Below are positions 45,736 to 57,400 of a DNA stretch of 64,000 bases, piece after piece. Within the stretch, counting starts at the first letter, position 1. Every line of letters starts with the position of its first letter. A program made the position numbers and the translations under genes. The DNA is from Nicotiana tabacum (taxonomy: Eukaryota > Streptophyta > Magnoliopsida > Solanales > Solanaceae): NCBI RefSeq assembly GCF_000715075.1, contig NC_134085.1, forward strand, positions 133,934,060 to 133,998,059, read 5' to 3'. The notes beneath the pieces are model-generated. The model saw only the letters and a list, made by a program, of their open reading frames with translations, was not told the DNA's origin and did not search any database.

Positions 45736-47722
45736 TGGGAGAGTCCTACACTAGTCTGTTCCACAGGCTGAGACAGCTGGACATACTAAGACCAATACAA
45801 TCCAAGCTACCCAATCCTCCTCCAAAAAATCTGGACTACACCATTAGCTGTGAGTATTGTTCCGGTACACCAGGCCATGATACGGAAAAATGCTGGCATT
45901 TAAAGAATGCAATACAAGAGCTGATTGATACTAATAAAATTGAGGTTCAAACCCCCGAAGCTCCCAATATCAACAGAAATCCAATGCCAGCCCATCAGGA
46001 GGCCAATATGATAGAAATAATACAGGCTGATGGGGAGACAAAGAAGCCATCACAAACCGTCATGATGATCAGGTCTCATGAAGCCAAGCCGGATAAGCAG
46101 TTAACAGAGGAGAAGTCGGTACCTAAGCAGAACAGAAATGGTGATGAACCATCTGTGGTAGTCGAGAAGGGATCTTCGAGCAAAGTAGCCACAAAGCAAG
46201 AAAGGCCGAAAGTGATAGTACCAAGGGTTGCCAGCAAACCCATTGTATTCGTGGAAGGAGCCCGTATAGATCGGGTTATTATCAAACCTGTAACCCAGCT
46301 ACTAGTGATCAACAACAAGGCTATTCCATGGAACTATGAACGGGTGACTATAATGTACAAGGGAAAAGAAGTCAAGGAAGAAGTCTGTGAGGTGCAAGGC
46401 CTGACTCGTTCGGGAAGATGTTTTACTCCCGAAGAGTTAAGAAAAACTAAAAATAATCCAACACCAATAAAGAGAGTTGTGACGGAAGAAGAAGCGGAAG
46501 AGTTTTTAAGAAAAATGAAGCTCCATGACTATTCTGTTGTGGATCAACTGAAGAAGACGCCCGCTCAAATTTCATTATTGTCATTACTGATCCATTCAGA
46601 GGAGCACCGTCTGGCTTTGATGAAAATCCTGAATGAGGCTCACGTTCCTGATAAAATCTCTGTAAATCATTTGGGAAGAATAGCCAACAGAATCTTTGAG
46701 GCAAACAGAATTACATTTTCTGATGATGAATTGCCTGTGGAAGGGACTGAACACAACAGAGCTCTTTACCTCACCGTGAAATATGAAAACTCCGTAGTAA
46801 CCCGGGTATTGGTTGACAACGGGTCAAGTGCAAACATCTGCCCTCTCTCCACTTTAAGCAAATTGAAAATCAAAGAGGAGAGGATCCAGAAGAATAGTAT
46901 TTGCGTACGGGGGTTTGACGGTGGAAGCAAAGATTCATTTGGCGACATAGTGCTGGAACTGACAATAGGGCCAGTTGAATTCACGATGGAGTTTCAAGTA
47001 CTGGACATAACTGTTTCTTATAACTTGTTGTTGGGTCGACCATGGATCCATGCTGCTAAAGCAGTCCCGCCAACACTACACCAGGCGGTCAAGTTTGAAT
47101 GGGATCATCAAGAAATAGTTGTGCATGGGGAAGAAAGTTTAAATGCTCACAGCAGTGCCATTGTACCGGTCGAGGGAATAGAAAATGACCAGGGACCATG
47201 GGTATACCAAGTGTCCGATACAATGTCGGTAGAGAAAATTCCAGAGGGGAAGTACCTTCCGAATACAAAGATAACCTCTGCATCAGTCATGGTAGCCTAT
47301 GAAATGTTAAAAAATAGTTTTATACCCGGCAAAGGTTTGGGTTCATCTTTGCAAGGAATTATACAACCAGTATCTCTCCCCGAGAACTGGGGAACATTTG
47401 GTTTGGGATTCATACCCACTGTCACAGACGTGAGAAAGGCCAGAAAGCTGAAACAAAAGGCATGGGTGCTTCCAAAACCAGTCCCACATTTATCAAAGTC
47501 TTTTATCAAGATTGGTGCTAAAAATCGCCCGATAACAACAATTCCTAAATTCCTGGTCAATCCTGAGGAGGAATTAATTGAAAGATTCGAGAAATTGTTT
47601 GACGATGTGAATATGGTGGAAAGCGGGGAAGGTTGTAGCAACACAGAAGTTCAATTCGTTGGGCCAGAAACAAAGCTTAATAATTGGAAAGCCACTCCTC
47701 TCCCCATTCCAAAGGAGTCTTG
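45736..47722 (+). CDS. Ogre nucleocapsid knuckle, aspartic protease and G-patch-like segment
   Basis: An uninterrupted frame continues gag. CEYCSGTPGHDTEKC at about 45850-45894 is a knuckle with CX2CX5HX4C spacing. The protease active site is VLVDNGSSANI with Asp at 46814-46816; Asn replaces the usual Thr/Ser. YNLLLGRPWIH near 47020 is the second protease half. A glycine-rich block MLKNSFIPGKGLGSSLQGI near 47305-47360 resembles the G-patch seen after protease in this lineage. The frame meets TAG at 47724, but a splice donor overlaps it (see intron). Confidence 0.85.
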
Positions 47723-47908
47723 GTAGTTTATTTTTGATTTTCCTTCAGTTTGTTTGGGTTACCTCAGGGTTGTAATCCCAATGCTTATCTTACAGTTTGT
47801 TTGAAGTGTGCAAACCTTGTTATCTTTCATCATCCAATAAAATACAGTTTCCTTTTTTCATTATCGTTCCTGATAGTTTTCTTTTCCTTTTCTTCTTTTT
47901 CTGTACAG
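47723..47908 (+). other. Predicted 186-nt intron between protease and RT
   Basis: The donor is TTG|GTAGTT at 47723. The acceptor is a long pyrimidine tract (TTTTCCTTTTCTTCTTTTTC) ending TGTACAG at 47908. Splicing converts the TGG-TAG end into TG+T and reads SFYAGSSD into the Met at 47934 without stop, in the RT frame. Ogre elements are known to carry an intron at this place. Confidence 0.7.
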
Positions 47909-49538
47909 TTCTTTTTACGCTGGCTCTAGTGATATGGCATGCATGAGGAATCCTCAGCCCAGTCTTAAAAATCAATCTGGTTCCGAAATAATAATTCAAG
48001 AAATATATTGTGATTATGAATCGGAATATGATGAAGATGAGGCTTTTGAAGAGATTAGTAAAGAGTTAATTCACTTTGAGGAAAAAACCAAACCTAACCT
48101 GAGTGATACCGAAGACATCAACATAGGGGACACGAATAATATCCGGGAAACTAAAATAAGTGTCCATCTCGAACCAAGGATCCGAGAAGAGTTAATTAAA
48201 GCACTCATAGAATTCAAAGATGTTTTTGCATGGTCATATGACGACATGCCGGGCTTGAGCACTGATTTAGTGGTTCACAAATTGCCCACCGATCCAATGG
48301 TGCCTCCTGTCAAGCAAAGGTTGAGAAAATTCAAGCCTGATATGAGTGTGGGAATTAAGGAAGAAATCACCAAACAGTTGGAAGCAAAGGTCATTCGAGT
48401 CACTCGATATCCTGTTTGGTTAGCTAATATCGTTCCTGTACCAAAGAAAGACGGCAAAATTAGAGTATGCGTCGACTACCGCAATCTCAACAAAGCAAGT
48501 CCAAAGGATAATTTCCCATTACCCAATATCCATATTTTGATCGATAATTGTGCCAAGCATGAGATAGGATCTTTCGTGGATTGTTATGCCGGGTATCATC
48601 AAATTCTAATGGATGAAGAAGATGCAGAAAAGACGGCATTCATCACACCATGGGGAATTTATTGCTACCGGGTAATGCCATTCGGTTTGAAGAACGCTGG
48701 AGCAACTTACATGAGAGCAATGACCACAATGTTTCATGATATGATACACAAGGAGATTGAGGTATACGTGGACGATGTGATCATAAAATCAAAGCATCAG
48801 GCCGACCACGTTGGGGATTTGAGGAAATTCTTCTTAAGACTTCGCAGGTACAACCTCAAGCTTAACCCTGCCAAATGCGCATTTGGAGTTCCATCTGGAA
48901 AGTTGCTGGGATTCATAGTCAGTCGGCGAGGCATCGAGCTAGACCCATCAAAAATCAAAGCCATCCAAGAATTGCCATCTCCAAGGAACAAAACTGAAGT
49001 AATGAGTTTGTTGGGGAGGTTGAATTACATCAGCAGGTTTATTGCTCAGCTCACAACAACCTGTAAGCCTATTTTAAAATTGTTGAAAAAGGATGCTGCG
49101 GTCAAATGGACCGATGAGTGTCAAGAGGCGTTTGATAAGATAAAAGGATACCTGTCGAACCCACTCGTGTTGGTCCCGCCAGAGACAGAAAGACCTCTGA
49201 TTCTTTACTTGACGGTCTTGGAAAATTCATTTGGTTGTGTATTAGGGCAACATGACCTCACCGGCAGAAAAGAACAGGCCATCTACTACCTTAGCAAGAA
49301 ATTCACAGCTTATGAGGTTAAGTATACTCATCTGGAGAAGACATGTTGCGCCCTAACTTGGGTAGCTCAGAAATTGAAACACTATTTGTCATCCTACACT
49401 ACTTACCTCATTTCGCGTCTGGATCCGTTGAAATATATTTTTCAAAAGCCTATGCCAACAGGGAGACTTGCAAAGTGGCAGATATTGCTCATAGAATTTG
49501 ACATTATCTATGTGACTCGGACTGCAATGAAAGCCTAA
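47909..49538 (+). CDS. Ogre reverse transcriptase and first (degenerate) RNase H
   Basis: RT motifs in order: PVPKKDGKIRVCVDYRNLN (near 48438), FVDCYAGYHQI (near 48577), FITPWGIYCYRVMPFGLKNAG and the catalytic YVDDVIIKS (near 48763). The first RNase H follows as PLILYLTVLENSFGCVLGQ, where the usual first Asp is missing; this domain is generally degenerate in the Tat lineage. A single TAA at 49536 (likely from CAA) separates this from the next frame, which continues in phase with ALADYLAENP. Confidence 0.92.
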
Positions 49539-51386
49539 GCGTTGGCCGATTATTTAGCTGAAAACCCGGTCGATGAGGAGTACGAGCCATTGAAAACCTA
49601 TTTTCCCGATGAAGAAATAATGCATATCGATGAGATGGAGCAAATTGAAAAACCTGGCTGGAAACTTTTCTTTGATGGGGCCGCTAACATGAAAGGAGTC
49701 GGGATAGGAGCTGTAATCATTTCTGAAATAGGGCATCACTATCCTGTTACGGCTCAACTACAATTTTATTGCACCAATAATATGGCTGAATATGAAGCTT
49801 GTATTTTGGGGTTAAGGCTAGCCGCAGACATGGGTATCCAGGAAATCTTAGTCATGGGAGATTCGGATCTTCTGGTACATCAAATTCAAGGAGAATGGGA
49901 AACCCGAGACTTGAAGCTCATACCATATCGGCAATGTCTACATGATCTTTGTCAGCGGTTTCGATCAGTGGAGTTCCGGCATATTCCAAGGATCCATAAT
50001 GAGGTTGCCGATGCATTGGCTACCCTGGCATCAATGTTGCACCATCCGGACAAAGCTTATGTGGATCCACTGCATATTCAAGCCCACGATCAGCACGCTT
50101 ACTGCAATATGGTTGAAGAGGAATTTGACGGTGAACCGTGGTTCCACGACATCAAGGAGTATATCAGAATGGGGATATATCCAGCACAAGCCACAGGGGA
50201 TCAAAAGAGAACCATTAGGCGATTGGCAAATGGATTCTTCTTAAGCGGAGGAGTTTTGTATAAAAGAACACCAGACCTTGGATTATTAAGATGCATAGAT
50301 GCCAGACAAGCTACGGTTGTCATGTCTGAAGTACATTCGGGAGTTTGCGGACCCCACATGAGCGGATATGTGTTGGCAAAGAAAATCCTCCGAGCTGGTT
50401 ACTATTGGCTTACCATGGAGCGAGATTGTATCAGTTTTGTGCGCAAGTGTCATCAATGCCAGATACACGGGGATTTGATTCATTCTCCACCATCCGAGTT
50501 GCACACAATGTCGGCACCATGGCCCTTCGTCGCCTGGGGTATGGATGTGATTGGACCAATTGAACCGGCAGCATTCAATGGGCACAGGTTCATTCTGGTA
50601 GCCATTGATTATTTTACCAAATGGGTTGAGGCCAAAACATTCAAATTAGTGACCAAGAAAGCTGTGGTCGATTTTGTTCACTCAAATATCATATGTCGAT
50701 TCGGAATCCCAAAAGTGATCATCACAGATAACGGTGCTAATCTTAACAGTAACTTAATGAAGGAAGTATGTCAACTGTTTAAGATTACACATCGCAACTC
50801 TACCCCATATCGGCCCAAGGCGAATGGAGCAGTCGAGGCAACCAACAAAAACATAAAGAAGATACTTCGGAAAATGGTAGAAGGTTCAAGACAATGGCAC
50901 GAAAAACTACCATTTGTGTTATTGGGATATCGCACTACTGTTTGCACTTTAGTAGGAGTAACTCCTTATTTGTTGGTATATGGCACTGAGGCAGTAATTC
51001 CTGCAGAAGTTGAAATTCCATCCCTTCGGATCATCGCTGAAGCTAAGATTGATGATGATGAATGGGTCAAAACCCGTCTGGAACAGTTAAACTTGATTGA
51101 TGAAAAACGATTGGCCGCAGTATGTCATGGCCAATTGTATCAAAGAAGAATAGCAAGAGCATACAACAAAAAGGTGCGTCCCCAGAAGTTTGAAGTGGGT
51201 CAACATGTGCTGAAACGTATTCTTCCACATCAGGTTGAGGCAAAAGGCAAATTTGCCCCGAATTGGCAAGGACCATTCATCGTGACCAGAGTATTATCCA
51301 ATGGTGCATTATGTTTAACAGATATTGAAGGAAAATGCATAGTCATGGCTATCAATTCTGATGCGGTAAAGAGATATTATGCATGA
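49539..51386 (+). CDS. Ogre second (archaeal-type) RNase H and integrase
   Basis: The second RNase H has all four acids: KLFFDGAANMKGVG (Asp), NNMAEYEACILGLR (Glu), VMGDSDLLVHQIQGEW (Asp) and NEVADALATLA (Asp). The integrase zinc finger is VHSGVCGPHMSGY ... CHQCQ near 50333-50460. The core shows WGMDVIGPI (Asp), IITDNGANLNSN (Asp) and KANGAVEATNKNIKK (Glu), so the catalytic triad is complete. The C-terminal FEVGQHVLKRI and WQGPFIVTRV blocks follow, and the frame ends at TGA 51384. No chromodomain, as expected for this lineage. Confidence 0.93.
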   Translation, partial: ALADYLAENPVDEEYEPLKTYFPDEEIMHIDEMEQIEKPGWKLFFDGAANMKGVGIGAVIISEIGHHYPVTAQLQFYCTNNMAEYEACILGLRLAADMGIQEILVMGDSDLLVHQIQGEWETRDLKLIPYRQCLHDLCQRFRSVEFRHIPRIHNEVADALATLASMLHHPDKAYVDPLHIQAHDQHAYCNMVEEEFDGEPWFHDIKEYIRMGIYPAQATGDQKRTIRRLANGFFLSGGVLYKRTPDLGLLRCIDARQATVVMSEVHSGVCGPHMSGYVLAKKILRAGYYWLTMERDCISFVRKCHQCQIHGDLIHSPPSELHTMSAPWPFVAWGMDVIGPIEPAAFNGHRFILVAIDYFTKWVEAKTFKLVTKKAVVDFVHSNIICRFGIPKVIITDNGANLNSNLMKEVCQLFKITHRNSTPYRPKANGAVEATNKNIKKILRKMVEGSRQWHEKLPFVLLGYRTTVCTLVGVTPYLLVYGTEAVIPAEVEIPSLRIIAEAKIDDDEWVKTRLEQLNLIDEKRLAAVCHGQLYQRRIARAYNKKVRPQKFEVGQHVLKRILPHQVEAKGKFAPNWQGPFIVTRVLSNGALCLTDIEGKCIVMAINSDAVKRYYA

Positions 51387-51552
51387 TTTTTTGGTATAAT
51401 TATTAAATGTTTGTATTCGACATTATTTCGAAGATTGGAATGACAAAGGCAATTTATTCTGCTATCCAAACACTGTACCCTTTGTTTTCCCCTTTGAACC
51501 ACATTCGTTTCTTTCTTGCCCTCTCTTGGAATCAATGAAAGTCAAATAAAAA

Positions 51553-51583
<31 letters not shown>

Positions 51584-52756
51584 AAAAAAAAGAGAAAAAT
51601 AGAAAATCACTATTATTGTAGTGAACTTCGTTTGACCTGATTCCTCAAAGAAGGATACGTAGGCGCCTCACGGCTCGGTCATAGGGTGCACGATATGCAC
51701 GATATGCACAAAAAGAAACATCAAGAGACCCCAATCAAGAAACTGGGGCAGAAATTGTATTGGAAATAAGAAAAGGATTCCAAGAGTTGTAATTTTAAAC
51801 CCATATCAAAACTGTTTAACTTTTGATACCTTTCCATTCCAACCACATACCAAAAAGACCTTTCGATCAATCTTAGAAAAATGCCGAGTCGAGAAAATAA
51901 AGATGGTTCATAACACTCTGGTCCAAACAAGAAAAGAAAGTAAAAATGAGAGAGTCTTATAGGTGAAAACCCACACGGTCACCATGAGACGACGAAAGTT
52001 GAGAGAAAGTAAAATGAGAGAGTCTTATTGGTGAAAACCTTCGCAAGCACCATCAGGCGAAAAGGAATGAAGAAATAAACAAATGATGAAGGTTTGCCGG
52101 TGAAAACTCTTTTAGATACTGCAATCCGAATAAGGTTTGTAAATTGGCAAACGGAAATTGGGTTGTAGAAATTTGGGAAAACAAAATGAAACAATTGAAA
52201 AGAGATTGGTTAAAAAGACTGGGTTGATTAATCCAAAATGCATACCATGATCATTGGTGCTAGTGACTCCAATCAGATAAGTCCTTTATTCTTTCTCCAA
52301 CAGTCATCCAAATTTGGATTTTTCTTTTCATTCTAGATTGTCGAAATCGTCATGTTTTCGTCACTAATAATCTTACTCTTCTAAAGCTTTTGAGATGAGT
52401 TTTGTTCCAAACAAATAAGAAGGAATGTCAAGGTATACTACCAAGATTCAAGATTGCATAGGACAAAAATACGGCCATGATGGGCAGGAGGTAATAGGAT
52501 AAAAAATAAGATATGGGTGTAAGAAAAGTGGAATGAAAAGTGGATCAGCAATGTCAGGAGAGACATATGATTACGGTTGAAAGGGTTTGAAGTGAAAACA
52601 TACAGTTGGGGATCCTATAGTTAAGGATCAATTACAAGGACAAAATAGTCTTTTCAACCATTCCAAGGCAATAAAACAAGACGAAGAGAAACCCCACCGT
52701 CGGCAAGAATGCCCCAGTTAACCACCCTGCTTTAAACTAACAAAGTTTTCTTTGAT
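51387..52756 (+). other. 3' untranslated region before the minisatellite
   Basis: A short AT microsatellite lies at about 51551-51577. Imperfect copies of a unit with GAGAGTCTTATAGGTGAAAACC occur at 51948 and 52016, with a third remnant near 52088. Blocks such as CTGGGGCAGAAATTG recur in style. No gene is supported. Confidence 0.55.
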
Positions 52757-53890
52757 TTGAAACAGGGGCAAAAACAACATTTGTGTCAGGAAACACCCGG
52801 TGAAGAATTGAAGAAGAAATCAGGCTTCCACCTGGAGAATGAGGATGAAGAATTGAAGAAGAAATCAGGCGTCCACCTGGAGAATGAGGATGAAGAATGG
52901 AAGAAGAAATCAGGCTTCCACCTGAAGAATGAGGATGAAGAATTGAAGAAGAAATCAGGCGTCCACCTGGAGAATGAGGATGAAGAATTGAAGAAGAAAT
53001 CAGGCGTCCACCTGGAGAATGAGGATGAAAAATTGAAGAAGAAATCAGGCGTCCACCTGGAGAATGAGGATGAAGAATTGAAGAAGAAATCAGGCATCCA
53101 CCTGGAGAATGAGGATGAAGAATTGAAGAAGAAATCAGGCGTCCACCAGGAGAATGAGGATGAAGAATTGAAGAAGAAAACAGGCGTCCACCTGGAGAAT
53201 GAGGATGAAGAGTTGAAGAAGAAATCAGGCGTCCACCTGGAGAATGAGGATGAAAAATTGAAGAAGAAATCAGGCGTCCACCTGGAGAATGAGGATGAAG
53301 AATTGAAGAAGAAATCAGGCGTCCACCTGGAGAATGAGGATGAAAAATTGAAGAAGAAATCAGGCGTCCACCTGGAGAATGAGGATGAAGAATTGAAGAA
53401 GAAATCAGGCGTCCACCTGGAGAATGAGGATGAAGAATTGAAGAAGAAATCAGGCGTCCACCTGGAGAATAAGGATGAAGAATTAAAGAAGAAATCAGGC
53501 GTCCACCTGGAGAATGAGGATGAAGAATTGAAGAAGAAATCAGGCGTCCACCTGGAGAATGAGGATGAAGAATTAAAGAAGAAATCAGGCGTCCACCTGG
53601 AGAATGAGGATGAAGAATTGAAGAAGAAATCAGGCGTCCACCTGGAGAATGAGGATGAAGAATTGAAGAAGAAATCAGGCGTCCACCTGGAGAATGAGGA
53701 TGAAGAATTGAAGAAGAAATCAGGCGTCCACCTGGAGAATGAGGATGAAGAATTGAAGAAGAAATCAGGCGTCCACCTGGAGAATGAGGATGAAGAATTG
53801 AAGAAGAAATCAGGCGTCCACCTGGAGAATGAGGATGAAGAATTGAAGAAGAAATCAGGCGTCCACCTGGAGAACAGAATGGCAATGTAG
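52757..53890 (+). repeat. Minisatellite, 45-bp unit, about 24 copies, open in several frames
   Basis: The unit encodes EELKKKSGVHLENED on the plus strand and starts near 52800 after an ATG at 52757. Forty-five is a multiple of three and the unit lacks stops, so two minus-strand frames are also open for about 370-380 codons. Copies are highly alike, with recurring variants (GAA/AAA, GTC/TTC, TTG/TTA). Ogre-type 3' untranslated regions are known to grow tandem repeats that can seed satellites. A translated product is possible but unsupported. Confidence 0.9.
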
Positions 53891-54447
53891 TTTGACATTA
53901 CGGGTTGAAGTCAAAAGCCCGCCCATATGAGAAAGGAGCACACATAAAGTCAATAAAGTAGAGGAGTCCAACCAAATCCCCAGCAAGAAACAACAAGAGT
54001 CCCAAACAAATAAAGGAAATACGAGACACAATGAAAGGAAATGCGGAACAAGTCAGAAGCAAAAGATGCCCGAGAGTCACCGAGACATCAAGACAACAAG
54101 AAAACGCAAGGGCAGGATCTAGATAAGATTTTTTTTTTAATTCATATACCATAGTCTAGTTTAGCTTTTGTTTTACCTTTAAAGCAGGGGGTAATAAGGA
54201 GGTCAGCAAGCAGTAAAAGCAGCACGAAACAGCAGTAGTATCACAGTCCCATGGTAGTCCCAACTACCCAGAACTTCCCGAACTACATTGACCTGATTCC
54301 TTTATAGCCAAGGACATATAGGAAACCTTTGAAGCAGAGGTTCAGTCAAATCTTTCAAAAATGCTTCTCACAGAGTATTCGAACAGGCAAAAATCGCTCG
54401 TATCCACTCACTTTATCTTTGCACGCAAACTCTTCGAGTTTCCGCAC
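53891..54447 (+). other. 3' untranslated region after the minisatellite
   Basis: Purine-rich, no gene; leads into the PPT. Confidence 0.5.
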
Positions 54448-54460
54448 AAAGAGGGGCAGT
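54448..54460 (+). other. Polypurine tract of the Ogre element
   Basis: AAAGAGGGGCAGT directly precedes TGTGAGCACG of the 3' LTR. Confidence 0.8.
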
Positions 54461-57400
54461 TGTGAGCACGTGATTTTTGCCTCACGAAAAATACTCTAAA
54501 ATAAATCAAAAATAAAACAAAATTCTCTTAGTGTGCAATTTTTAATTTATGTGGCATTTGTTAATTATTTGTGTTTTGTCCGTAAATATTTGCTTTGTTA
54601 TAATTAAACGAAAATAAAATAAAAATACATGTTGCATGCATATTTAGGATTTAGTTATGCATTTAAGAATTGATTAAATTCAAAGAGAAAATCACAAAAA
54701 ATATGCATTTATCTTATTTTTTATTTAATTATGTGATTGTGTGATTAATGTTTTGTTTATGTGTTAATAGTTGTTAAAAAGTAATTAATTTTTTTGTAAG
54801 AGTAATTTTGTTTTTATAATTAAAATTAGGATTTTAATAATTAGAAATAAAATTAGGAAATGGAAAATAATTTATAAAGGTAAAAATCGGACCTGGATTG
54901 AAATCCAGGCCCAAACAAAATCACTTCCCCACAGCCCAATCCAAAAACCCATGTCCGGTCCAATTCAACCAAACCAAACGACGACGTTTGGTCATATTTC
55001 ATCAAGGGCTGTTGGATTAAATCAATCCAGCAGTTGATATTCTACAACCCTTACCCGTAACCCTTACCCGACCCATTGCCCCGATTCAGCCAGACCCTAA
55101 TGTTAAACCAAACGACATCATTTGGTTAAATGAACTGATCCTGACCGTGGATCAGGTTTGATCTGACAGTCATTATCAATCCACCCCATCCCTATATAAA
55201 TCCAAATCCCTACCCCGGCCCCTAACTAAACACCCCCCTCCTCTCCTGTTCATCGTCATCTCTGAAGCACACCCCTAACCCTAGCCGCCCTAATTCCCCA
55301 TTGCCTGAAACCCGGCGGCAACAACGCCGCCGGTCACCTCCTAAACACCCTCGACTCCTCACAACCCCCACTTTACAGATCTAATATTAGTTTCCTTCGA
55401 ATCAGATCACATAGTCTCGAATCTTCGATTGAAGGTTGGTCTGAAAAACCAACTTTCTCCGATGGCCTCCAAATTAACATCACAGTCTCCCCTGTCCATC
55501 CTCATCACGGATCTGTTGGTGACATGGTTCGAATCCTCCTGGAACCGCTCGAATCTTCATTTGAAGATTCGAGTAAAACCTGACCCTATCCCAACCTACC
55601 TCAAACGCACAACAGTTATCCACCTGACCCCCCTCGTGCCTAGAACACCTTTGTTTTGATTCGAATATACCTAGAAATGTTCGGATTTGAGATCGAAGAA
55701 TCAGAAACCCTAAAAATTTCCAATCATGGAATCTGTTCAATTCAAGTGAGGGATTGAGGTCTAAGAGACTTTAATCAAAGTATTCTCAATTGAGAATACT
55801 TCGAATAAAGTCTGTTTAGCCTCAAAAAGGTCCGAATTCAAAGTTAAGCTTGGGTCCGTATTCATTTGAAGATTCAGAGGTATTTTCTTATTTCTTTCTG
55901 TATTTTATGTGTATATTGTTGCCTGTTTCAATAGCCTGTGTGCTTTTCATATTTGTTTATTTAGTTTTGTGATTCTGTCTCATACCCGTTCCTGTGATCA
56001 AATAATGGCATTTGTCTCTGTATGTTATGTTTGTTTAAAATGTGTGTAATCGACTCGATTAAGTTCGTCGATTAGTTATATTATGAATTCCCGTTTATGA
56101 TAATACTGATTGAAACAATCTATTTACCTATTGTTTGTTGACAATTGTTATAGATAGTCAGTTGATTAGTCTTTTAAATCATGCTTGTTTGTAAATCAAT
56201 GTGTCTGTCAAATGGATGTTGTGTGTTTATTGATTTCTGGGCAGTTAGTTTCAGGTAATGCCAATACTGGCAATGCCCCTGCATTCATGCCAACTTCAAT
56301 TTCGATTCAAATTTTGTTCTATTGAGTTGTTATTTGTTAATATATTTGTATGCAAGTTCAGTGTTCAATCTGAATTTAGCTTTTGTACATTAACTATTGT
56401 ATTTCCCTATTTAGCATAGTCTGTAAGGACAGAATGTTTGTTTGATTTAGGAATTGGTTATTAGCTGCTAAACAGTTTAATTCAGATAAATCTGTTAAGG
56501 TTTAGCAGTCTTTGGTCTGGGGCAGTAATAACAATAATATTAAGGGATTTTCAAGGGTATTTCTGGGATAGAAACAGTAGGGTAATGTGATAATAGCAGT
56601 GTGCTGATAGTGGAGTGATAATGGCTATTACTTAATGAGATAATGGGAAACAAAGGGTAATGGGAGTGCTGAAAATAAGGGAAAAAGTATCTTTAGTGGC
56701 TGATTTATTAAGAAATCAGCCTTAGTGTTATTTAGGTGGAGATTTCCTGATTTTTAAAAGAGAAAAGGGTCCAGGCAGCACTTAAGAGAAGGGGGGCAGA
56801 CCTGTATATAAAAAGGAGTTGGGATACAGAAGAAAAAAAAGGAAGAAAACCAGAAAGAGAGAGAGAGGAATCTGAAAATTAGAGATTGAAGAGAAAGAAT
56901 ACACATAGAGGGAGATAAAAGAAAGAAAACTAAGCAGAAAAATCAAAAATGGAAATTTGAAGAGGAGGAAGAAAACAGAAAAAGAAACAAAAAAGAGAAC
57001 ACACACATACACACACAATCTGAAACATATGTAGAAGAAGAAAAGAAAAATCAGAAACATATTTTTTGAATCTGTCCGGGTCAGTTTTTAGTGGTATTGT
57101 TTGGTTCAAATCTGAAATTTTTCTTAAAATTGTGTTACTGCTCGTCTGGTTTCACGGGTCTTGATCAAACCTGCTGAGTTACTGGTATATTCTGTTGTTT
57201 TGTTGCTGTCGTTACTGCTGAAATTCACCTTTTCTACCCTCATTTCCAGGTACATATATGTAAACTCATGTCATGAAAAGCTTCAACATGACAAATAAAT
57301 GAAGTTTGGGATTATAATTATGTCCTTTACTCGTTTAAGTCTATTAGTTTAAATTTCAGTTTTGTTTCATGTTGGTTAATATAGTAGTATGCTTGACATG

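Noticed and set aside
52737..53898. Two minus-strand open frames of about 370-380 codons over the minisatellite
   Set aside because: They are shadows of a stop-free 45-bp repeat; no non-repetitive domain or start context supports them.
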